DNA from: Acidimicrobiales bacterium
Lineage (GTDB): Bacteria; Actinomycetota; Acidimicrobiia; Acidimicrobiales; VFJN01
Direction: 5' to 3'
NCBI GenBank assembly: GCA_016936035.1
Contig: JAFGPU010000509.1
Location: forward strand, 1-12,971
Length of the DNA: 12,971 nt
The position numbers were made by a program, and so were the translations under genes. How positions within the stretch are numbered: position 1 is the stretch's first letter; each line of letters starts with the position of its first letter. Positions 7,727 to 12,971 of the stretch are shown here, piece after piece. The notes under the pieces are model-generated. The model had not been told where the DNA came from, searched no databases, and saw nothing but the letters and a program-made list of their open reading frames with translations.

Positions 7727-8350
7727 TCACGGCGCGGGCGTCGGGCTCCCGGCTGTGGGGTGGACCACCGCGACGTAGCCGTGGCGCAGGACGTCGACCG
7801 ACGTCCGCGGGGTGAGCACCTCGGCATCGCCGTGGGTGGGACGGTCGACGGCGTCGCCGTAGCCCCCGCTCGACCACGGCACGACACGCTCGGCCAGCAC
7901 CAGGCAGGGCGCGTCGTCGACCACCACGAACGTGCCCGACGGCAGTGAGGTCCAGGCCGCCCGGTGACGGCGCTGGGTGCGCCCATCCAGCCGGTCGGCG
8001 TGCATGTGTCGGTCCATGGCGTCCGCGCGGGGCCGATCGCCGGACGACGCCTGCCACGCGTCGAGCCACGCGTCGTAGCGGGCCCGCCGGCACAGCGCGC
8101 ACGGGCGGTGCCCGGCGGCCAGGGCGACGGCCTCGTCCCAGAAGAACAGCGGTGTCCACCGCCCCGGTTGCCACACCGGCGCGACCCAGCCCTTGTACTC
8201 GAGCGCGCACGTGATCCACCGCCGCACCTGCCAGGGCCGGACGATCTCGCCGGCGCCCCGGTGCACGCAGCCGCGGTTGCCCATGAACAGGCCGCGCTGG
8301 TCGATGGCCACGATCTCGCCGCGCGGCGTCACTCTGTTGGGCTGCGGCAC
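7727..8350 (-). CDS. Conserved protein of unknown function with Cys-rich N-terminal half (GHRPCALCRR motif)
   Basis: A 207-aa soluble protein with no signal peptide or membrane helix. I recognise the pattern as a widespread uncharacterised bacterial family, recalled from memory: starts MPQPNRVTP-GEI, then MGNRGCVH (23-30), RRWITCAL-EYKG (43-54), FFWDEAVALAAGHRPCALCRRARY (roughly 69-92), a DRHMHADRLDGRTQRRHR segment (113-130) and LPSGTFV (136-142). Cys28, Cys48, Cys84 and Cys87 could form a metal site. The GHRPC-x-x-C element resembles the zinc-binding GYRPC-x-x-C of the Ada N-terminal domain, hinting at a nucleic-acid-linked role, but this is only a local likeness. The GTG at 8350 is chosen because it retains the PQPNRVTP start; GTG at 8332 is an alternative. 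It is on the same strand as the dienelactone-hydrolase gene, 88 bp downstream of it, so they may or may not be co-transcribed. No function is claimed. Confidence 0.78.
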   Translation of the reverse strand: MPQPNRVTPRGEIVAIDQRGLFMGNRGCVHRGAGEIVRPWQVRRWITCALEYKGWVAPVWQPGRWTPLFFWDEAVALAAGHRPCALCRRARYDAWLDAWQASSGDRPRADAMDRHMHADRLDGRTQRRHRAAWTSLPSGTFVVVDDAPCLVLAERVVPWSSGGYGDAVDRPTHGDAEVLTPRTSVDVLRHGYVAVVHPTAGSPTPAP

Positions 8351-8438
8351 GCGTCCATGGTGCCAGGCGCTGATCGACCCCTCCTCGCGCCGCAGCCCGG
8401 GCCGCCGCGCCGGTCCCGGCGACGCCGCCCCCGGCCGC

Positions 8439-9257
8439 TCAAGTCGCGGGCAGGAGCTTGGTTCGGAACAGGTCGAGCACCCGGTCGAGCGCGTCGCGGG
8501 TCGGCTGGTCGGGCTCGTCGACGAGGTGCTCGGTCAACACCGAGTGCGGCGGCAGCACGGCGTCGGGGTTGGCGTCCTCGTCGTCGAGCTCGATCGCCAC
8601 GAAGGCGTCGCCCAGCTCCCTCGCCAGGAACTCGAAGCGCGCTGCAGGGACCAGGCGGTCACCCGTGAAGCGGAGCCCCAGCACCCGGAGCCCCTCTGCC
8701 GCGCACCGCCCCTTGACGACGTCGAGCTCGGACGGCGAGATGTCGATCGTGCCCTTCGTCCGGCGGGTGATGCCCGCGGGCAGCGAGGGCTGGGACAGGA
8801 CGGGGGCGAGCATGCGAGGGTCGGTGGCCATGGCCAGGGCGAAGCCGCCGGTGAAGCACATGCCGACCGCACCGACCCCCGGTCCGCCGCAGCGCTCGTG
8901 CTCATGCGCGGCCAGCGCCCGCAGCCACGAGACCACAGGCGACGTCCGGCCCGTCGCGAACACCGTGAACTCACGGCTCACGCACGTGGGCACGAGAGAC
9001 GACAACGCGTAGGCCGCGCCGGCCAGACGACCCCGTGCGAGGGGGTCGCGGCCGGGCACGCCGAAGAGGTGCGGCAGGACGGCGGTGCAGCCGATGGCCG
9101 CGATGCGGTCGGCCACCTCGATCACCTTCGGGGTGATGCCCGGCATCTCGGCGATGACCACCACGGCCGGTCCCGAGCCGGTGCGGAAGACCGTGCGGGC
9201 CTTGCCGTCGTGGGTGAAGGTGGTGCGCTCGTACTCGGCGAGGTCGCGGTCGGCCAC
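8439..9257 (-). CDS. Dienelactone hydrolase family protein (alpha/beta hydrolase)
   Basis: A 272-aa alpha/beta hydrolase of the DLH family, whose founding member opens dienelactone to maleylacetate in chloroaromatic breakdown; many relatives act on other lactones or esters. The nucleophile elbow is VGAVGMCFTGGFAL with Cys134, the acid is Asp200 in FTGDRLVP, and the His is His238 in PPHSV, giving the Cys-Asp-His triad. A PAVVVIAEMPGITP strand-loop (30-43) forms the oxyanion side, and LPHLFG (61-66) is also typical. No export signal is seen, so it is probably cytoplasmic. The GTG at 9257 is chosen because the domain starts shortly after it. An in-frame start at 9335 would add a poorly structured Arg/Pro stretch inside the repeat-bearing control region. 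It is divergent from osmC. Substrate cannot be told. Confidence 0.9.
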   Translation of the reverse strand: MADRDLAEYERTTFTHDGKARTVFRTGSGPAVVVIAEMPGITPKVIEVADRIAAIGCTAVLPHLFGVPGRDPLARGRLAGAAYALSSLVPTCVSREFTVFATGRTSPVVSWLRALAAHEHERCGGPGVGAVGMCFTGGFALAMATDPRMLAPVLSQPSLPAGITRRTKGTIDISPSELDVVKGRCAAEGLRVLGLRFTGDRLVPAARFEFLARELGDAFVAIELDDEDANPDAVLPPHSVLTEHLVDEPDQPTRDALDRVLDLFRTKLLPAT

Positions 9258-9428
9258 GCCGGGGAACCTAGCGGCGCGCCGCACGCCTCGCGGGACCTCG
9301 GCGACCTGGCGCGTGGGCCGGACCGGCGTCGGCACCGGCCGGACCGGTGCCGAACCGGTGGGCGGGCCGGTGCTGCGACCGTAGGGTTGTGGGGCAGGCG
9401 CGGGCGCACCGACGAGGAGGATGGTTCG
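9258..9428. promoter_or_regulatory. Divergent control region DLH / osmC with repeats
   Basis: This 171-bp gap holds no supported gene. At its centre are an 11-bp direct repeat GGCCGGACCGG (9316-9326 and 9337-9347, 21 bp apart) and an inverted repeat GGCACCGG...CCGGTGCC (9331-9338 and 9344-9351). CCGGTG recurs at 9355 and 9367. The osmC SD GAGGAGG is at 9414-9420. Confidence 0.6.
9316..9372. repeat. CCGG-centred direct and inverted repeats upstream of osmC
   Basis: Two copies of GGCCGGACCGG sit exactly 21 bp apart, overlapping an 8-bp perfect inverted repeat with a 5-nt spacer (9331-9351). Two further CCGGTG copies follow at 11-12 bp steps. The helical phasing suits an operator for a dimeric regulator, though CCGG is common at this GC content. 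Confidence 0.5.
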
Positions 9429-9854
9429 ATGCCGGAACGCACGGCGACTGCACGATGGGAAGGCGGGTTGCGCGAGGGCGAGGGCACGATGCGCCTGGGC
9501 AGCGGCGCGTTCGAGGGCCGGTACTCGTTCTCGTCACGCTTCGAGGAGGGGACGGGCACCAACCCCGAGGAGCTGCTGGGCGCCGCCCACGCCGGGTGCT
9601 TCTCGATGGCCCTGTCGCTCGCGCTCGAACAGGCGGGCCACCCGCCCACGTCGGTGGACACCTCCGCGAGGGTGCACCTCGAGCGTGCGGACAGCGGGTT
9701 CGAGATCGCCCGCATCGACCTCGACTGCACCGCGGACGTCCCCGGCATCGACGACGCCGGCTTCCAGGCCCACGCGGCGACCGCCAAGGCGGGGTGCCCG
9801 GTGTCCAAGGCGCTGGCCGGGGTCGAGATTCACCTCGACGCCCGCCTCGCGTGA
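9429..9854 (+). CDS. osmC: OsmC family peroxiredoxin
   Basis: A 141-aa thiol peroxidase that reduces organic hydroperoxides. The two redox cysteines are Cys57 in GAAHAGCFSMALS (51-63) and Cys123 in AKAGCPVSKAL (119-129). TNPEELLGAAHAGC, PTSVDT and the VPGIDDAGF segment match E. coli OsmC rather than Ohr (compared from memory). Length equals the family's usual 140-145 aa. OsmC acts as a cytoplasmic dimer with the active site at the interface. The ATG at 9429 has GAGGAGG 8 nt upstream; another ATG at 9421 directly abutting the SD is out of frame. It is divergent from the dienelactone hydrolase gene across a repeat-rich region, and its stop lies 30 bp from the convergent hrpA stop. Together with the AhpD-like protein it gives the window two peroxide-linked thiol proteins. 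Confidence 0.97.
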   Translation: MPERTATARWEGGLREGEGTMRLGSGAFEGRYSFSSRFEEGTGTNPEELLGAAHAGCFSMALSLALEQAGHPPTSVDTSARVHLERADSGFEIARIDLDCTADVPGIDDAGFQAHAATAKAGCPVSKALAGVEIHLDARLA

Positions 9855-9862
9855 TGAGGTGC

Positions 9863-9885
9863 AGCGCGCCGTCCGGTCCCGCGCT
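9863..9885. terminator. Weak inverted repeat between convergent osmC and hrpA ends
   Basis: AGCGCG (9863-9868) and CGCGCT (9880-9885) are perfectly complementary across an 11-nt loop in the 30-bp gap and reach the first base of the hrpA stop. There is no U-tract, so it is only a candidate. Confidence 0.25.
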
Positions 9886-12800
9886 CAGGGCAGGGCGGCG
9901 AGCGCCTTGCGGATGCGCTGCTCGCTGACGGGGCGGGGCGTGCCCAGCACCTGGGCGAACGAGCTGATCCGCAGCTCCTCGAGCATCCAGCGCAGATCGA
10001 CCACCTCGGCGGCGAGGCGCCGGCTGCGGGGCAGGCCGTCCACGGCTGCGGCGTAGGCGCCCTCGAGCTCGCGCACCGTCGCCATGAGGTCACGGTCGCG
10101 AGCGGGGCGCTCGCCCAGCTTGTCGAGGCGCACCCGCACCCCTTCGAGGTAGCGGGCCACGTCGCGCAGGCGGCCCAGGCCGGTCGCCGTCACGAACCCG
10201 GGCCGCACCAGCCGTCGCACCTGGGCGCGCATGTCGTCGACCGCGGGTGCGAGCACGGGCGCGGTCGTGGCGTCGAGGCGCCGCTCGACGGCGACGGCGG
10301 CGACCACCAGATCCGCGGCCTGCGCGGCGGCGCCCGTGGCGAGGGGTGCGAGCCGGGCGCGCCCGGCCTCGGCCAGGCGCGCGAACCCGGCCTCGTCCCA
10401 CGCCGGTCCGCCCTGGCTCGCGACGATGCGGTCGGCCGCGGCCGTGACGCAGTCCTCGGCGAGGTCGTCCACCGACGGCAGGTGCGCCGGTGTCGCCGCC
10501 AGCGCCGGCACCGAGCGCAGGCGACGCTCGGCATCGCGGCGCGCGGCGGGCGCGGCCAGGACGAGCAGCCGGCGGGTGCCGGTCACCATGGCCCGCCGCT
10601 GGTCGGCCTCGCTGGCCATGACCCGTACGCCCACCGTGTCGCCCTCGTCGAACAGCGCCGGGTAGCCGCGCACGGGCTGGCCCCCGGTCTCGATCGCGAC
10701 CGTCGTGGGCAGCGTGCCCACCTCCCACGAGCGCATGCCCCGGCGCTCGATGGCGGGCGCGGCATCGGCGACGGCGCGACGCACCCGCCCGCCGAGCCGG
10801 GCCTGGAGCGCGGCGAGGTCGCGGCCGCTCGCCACCTCGTCGCCGGCGGCGTCCTCGACGCGGAAGCGCACCCGCAGGTGGGCAGGCACGCGTGCCAGGT
10901 CGAAGTCGGCGGGCGAGACGGCCTCGCCACTGAGCGATGCCAGCCGGCGGGCCAGCACCTCGAGCAGCGGCCCGTCGGCGGGACCGATGGCGGCCAGGGC
11001 CTCGCGGGCGCGGTCGGGGACCGGCACCAGCCGCCTGCGCACCGACTTGGGCAACGACCGGATCAGCGCCGTGACCAGGTCGAGGCGGTGACCGGGCACC
11101 TGCCAGTCGAAGCCCGACTGATCGACCTGGTTGAGCACGGCGAGGGGGACGTGCACGGTCACGCCGTCGTCGTCGGCTCCGGGGCCGAACGTGTAGGTGA
11201 CGTCGAACGCCAGGTCGCCCTGCCGCCACGTGGTCGGGTACGACTCGCCGTCGACGGGATCGGCGTCGGGGTCGACCAGGTCGTCGAGCGTGAACGTCAG
11301 CAGGTCGGGTTGCCGGGCGCGGGCCTGCTTCCACCAGCGGTCGAAGTGCCGGCCCGACACGACCTCGTCGCCGATGCGGGCGTCGAAGAACGCGACGAGC
11401 CGATCGTCGGTGACCAGCAGGTCGCGCCGCCGGGTGCGCTCCTCGAGCGCGCGCACCTCGTCGAGCAGCGCCCGGTTGGCGGCGGCGAAGCGGTGCCGGG
11501 TGGGCCAGTCGCCCTCGACCAGCGCGTGCTCGATGAACATGCGCCGCGCGGCCGCCGGGTCGACGCGACCGAGCTGCACCCGCCGACCGTCGACGACGGG
11601 CAGGCCGTAGAGGGTGACCCGCTCGGTGGTCATGGCGGCGCCGCGCCTGGCGTCCCACCACGGCTCTCCGTAGCTGCGGCGTACCAGGTGGTCGGCGGCA
11701 GGCTCGATCCAGCCGGGGTCGATGCGGGCGACCGTGCGGGCCCACAGGCGGTTGGTCTCGACCAGCTCGCCCGCCATCACCCAGGAGGGGGAGCGCTTGT
11801 GCAGCACCGAGCCGCGGGCGATGGTGAAGTGCGCCTGCCGGGCACCGACGTGGTCGCGCGTCGTGCGGTCGTACATGCCGACGTGCGAGAGCATGCCGGC
11901 GAGGAGCGCGCGGTGGATGCGCTCGTGATCGGCGGGCTGGGAGTTGCGACGGATGCCGAGGTCGCGCGCCACCTCGCGCAGCTGGCGCACCAGGTCCTGC
12001 CACTCGCGCACGCGCACGTGGTTGAGGTGCTCGGCCCGGCACATGCGGCGGAACTGGCTGGACGAGCGGGCCCTCTGCTCGGCCTCGAGGTAGCGCCACA
12101 GGTTGAGCACGGCGACGAAGTCGGAGTCGGGGTCCGCGAAGCGGGCGTGCAGGGCGTCGGCCTCGGCCTGGGCGTCGGTCGGCCGCTCGCGGACGTCCTG
12201 GATGGACAGCGCCGCCGCGATGACCAGCACCTCGCGGACGCAGGACTGGGCGTCGGCCTCGAGGATCATCCGCCCGAACCGGGGGTCGATCGGCAGCTTG
12301 GCCAGGCGCCGCCCGACCGGGGTCAGCGTGCGGTCCGGGCGCATGGCGCCCAGCTCGACCAGCAGCGCGACGGCGTCGCGGATCGCGCGGGCGTCGGGCG
12401 GGTCGACGAAGGGGAACGACTCGACGTCACCGAGGCGCAGCGCGGCCATCTGGAGGATGACCGACGCCAGGTTGGTACGCAGGATCTCGGGCTCGGTGAA
12501 CTCGGGCCGTGCGGTGAAGTCGTCCTCGGTGTAGAGGCGGATGCAGATGCCGGGGGCGACACGCCCGCACCGCCCCGCCCGCTGGTCGGCGGACGCCTGG
12601 CTGACGGGCTCGATCGGGAGCCGCTGCACCTTGGTGCGCCGGTTGTAGCGCGAGATGCGGGCGGTGCCCGGGTCGACGACGTAGCGCACGCCCGGCACGG
12701 TGATCGACGTCTCGGCCACGTTGGTCGCGAGCACGATGCGCCGCCCGGCGTGGCTCCGGAAGGCGCGCTGCTGCTCGGCCGCCGACAGCCGGGCGTACAG

Positions 12801-12971
12801 AGGCAGGATCTCGGTGTCGGGCAGGCGGGCGTCGCTCAGCGCGGTCGCGGTGTCGCGGATCTCGCGCTCACCGCTCAGGAAGACCAGGATGTCGCCGGGG
12901 CCCTCCGAGCGCAGCTCGTCGACGGCGCGGCGGATGCCGTCGATCTGGTCGCCGGCGCCACGACGGGCGTC
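9885..12971 (-). CDS. hrpA: ATP-dependent RNA helicase HrpA (DEAH box), 5' end missing
   Basis: The last 1028 residues are visible; full-length HrpA is about 1300 aa, so roughly the first 270, with the Walker A and DEAH motifs, lie beyond the right edge. The visible part begins in the second RecA domain. GDILVFLSGEREIRDT leads to motif V (LATNVAETSITVPG, visible residues about 81-94) and motif VI (QRAGRCGR, about 130-137), where the arginine fingers sit. An HA2/ratchet region (LRTNLASVILQMAALRLG onward) follows, then the OB-fold region (around LNHVRVREWQDL and GMLSHVGMYD) and a long C-terminal region typical of bacterial HrpA (DUF3418-type). HrpA unwinds RNA and in E. coli has been linked to mRNA processing and rescue of stalled or collided ribosomes. 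The reading frame is intact to its stop, with no frameshift seen. Start and promoter are outside the window. Confidence 0.97.
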   Translation of the reverse strand, partial: DARRGAGDQIDGIRRAVDELRSEGPGDILVFLSGEREIRDTATALSDARLPDTEILPLYARLSAAEQQRAFRSHAGRRIVLATNVAETSITVPGVRYVVDPGTARISRYNRRTKVQRLPIEPVSQASADQRAGRCGRVAPGICIRLYTEDDFTARPEFTEPEILRTNLASVILQMAALRLGDVESFPFVDPPDARAIRDAVALLVELGAMRPDRTLTPVGRRLAKLPIDPRFGRMILEADAQSCVREVLVIAAALSIQDVRERPTDAQAEADALHARFADPDSDFVAVLNLWRYLEAEQRARSSSQFRRMCRAEHLNHVRVREWQDLVRQLREVARDLGIRRNSQPADHERIHRALLAGMLSHVGMYDRTTRDHVGARQAHFTIARGSVLHKRSPSWVMAGELVETNRLWARTVARIDPGWIEPAADHLVRRSYGEPWWDARRGAAMTTERVTLYGLPVVDGRRVQLGRVDPAAARRMFIEHALVEGDWPTRHRFAAANRALLDEVRALEERTRRRDLLVTDDRLVAFFDARIGDEVVSGRHFDRWWKQARARQPDLLTFTLDDLVDPDADPVDGESYPTTWRQGDLAFDVTYTFGPGADDDGVTVHVPLAVLNQVDQSGFDWQVPGHRLDLVTALIRSLPKSVRRRLVPVPDRAREALAAIGPADGPLLEVLARRLASLSGEAVSPADFDLARVPAHLRVRFRVEDAAGDEVASGRDLAALQARLGGRVRRAVADAAPAIERRGMRSWEVGTLPTTVAIETGGQPVRGYPALFDEGDTVGVRVMASEADQRRAMVTGTRRLLVLAAPAARRDAERRLRSVPALAATPAHLPSVDDLAEDCVTAAADRIVASQGGPAWDEAGFARLAEAGRARLAPLATGAAAQAADLVVAAVAVERRLDATTAPVLAPAVDDMRAQVRRLVRPGFVTATGLGRLRDVARYLEGVRVRLDKLGERPARDRDLMATVRELEGAYAAAVDGLPRSRRLAAEVVDLRWMLEELRISSFAQVLGTPRPVSEQRIRKALAALP

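Noticed and set aside
9292..9305. GGGAC-CTCG-GCGAC in the DLH/osmC control region as another DosR-like box
   Set aside because: The second half-site has three mismatches to GTCCC, so it is not distinguishable from chance in GC-rich DNA.
8439..9335. N-terminally extended dienelactone hydrolase starting at 9335
   Set aside because: The 26 extra residues are Arg/Pro/Val-rich and overlap the repeat region; the hydrolase fold is complete from 9257.
8193..9854. Reading osmC as the end of a 553-aa fusion starting at 8193
   Set aside because: The upstream part is antisense to two minus-strand genes and unlike any domain, whereas the ATG at 9429 has its own SD and gives the normal OsmC length.

Overview
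The window is about 13 kb of very GC-rich DNA with tightly packed genes, many GTG starts and 4-bp gene overlaps. The protein content (an Acr/HspX-like small heat-shock protein, a Hrp1-like CBS protein, actinobacterial-style AcsA and E1-alpha, HrpA with a long C-terminal region) suggests an actinobacterium, probably outside Mycobacterium and possibly an Acidimicrobiia-type lineage. The phylum is inferred from protein style and base composition; the class is a guess. No RNA gene, mobile element or CRISPR array was seen. No gene-free stretch exceeds 300 bases; the longest gaps are 9258-9428 (171 bp), 2811-2946 (136 bp) and 7075-7192 (118 bp).

Left part (1-2810, minus strand): a translationally coupled operon reading right to left. 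It encodes an AhpD/CMD-family protein, an acetate-CoA ligase and the alpha subunit of a pyruvate/acetoin-type dehydrogenase E1, which runs off the left edge. The junctions are GTGA and ATGA overlaps. The products converge on acetyl-CoA.

Middle part (2811-7645): a stress cassette. A GNAT acetyltransferase with an unusual C-terminal domain is divergent from the acetyl-CoA operon and is followed 2 bp later by an Hsp20. Convergent to these is a P-type cation ATPase, which is divergent from a two-CBS-domain protein. The control regions carry near-palindromic boxes of the form GGGAC-N4-G(G/C)CCC at 2862-2875, 2897-2910 and 7118-7131, with a shorter relative at 3871-3883. They resemble the DosR/DevR dormancy box of mycobacteria (GGGAC-N4-GTCCC). 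The genes beside them resemble known DosR targets of M. tuberculosis (hspX, hrp1, ctpF). My main hypothesis is that this is a DosR-like hypoxia/dormancy locus that has also captured acetyl-CoA metabolism genes. No DosR/DosS gene lies in the window.

Right part (7646-12971): a conserved Cys-containing protein of unknown function and a dienelactone-hydrolase-family protein (both minus), an OsmC peroxiredoxin (plus) divergent from the hydrolase across a repeat-rich control region, and the 3' portion of hrpA (minus), whose 5' end lies beyond the right edge. Convergent gene ends are separated by short gaps with GC-rich inverted repeats but no U-tracts.
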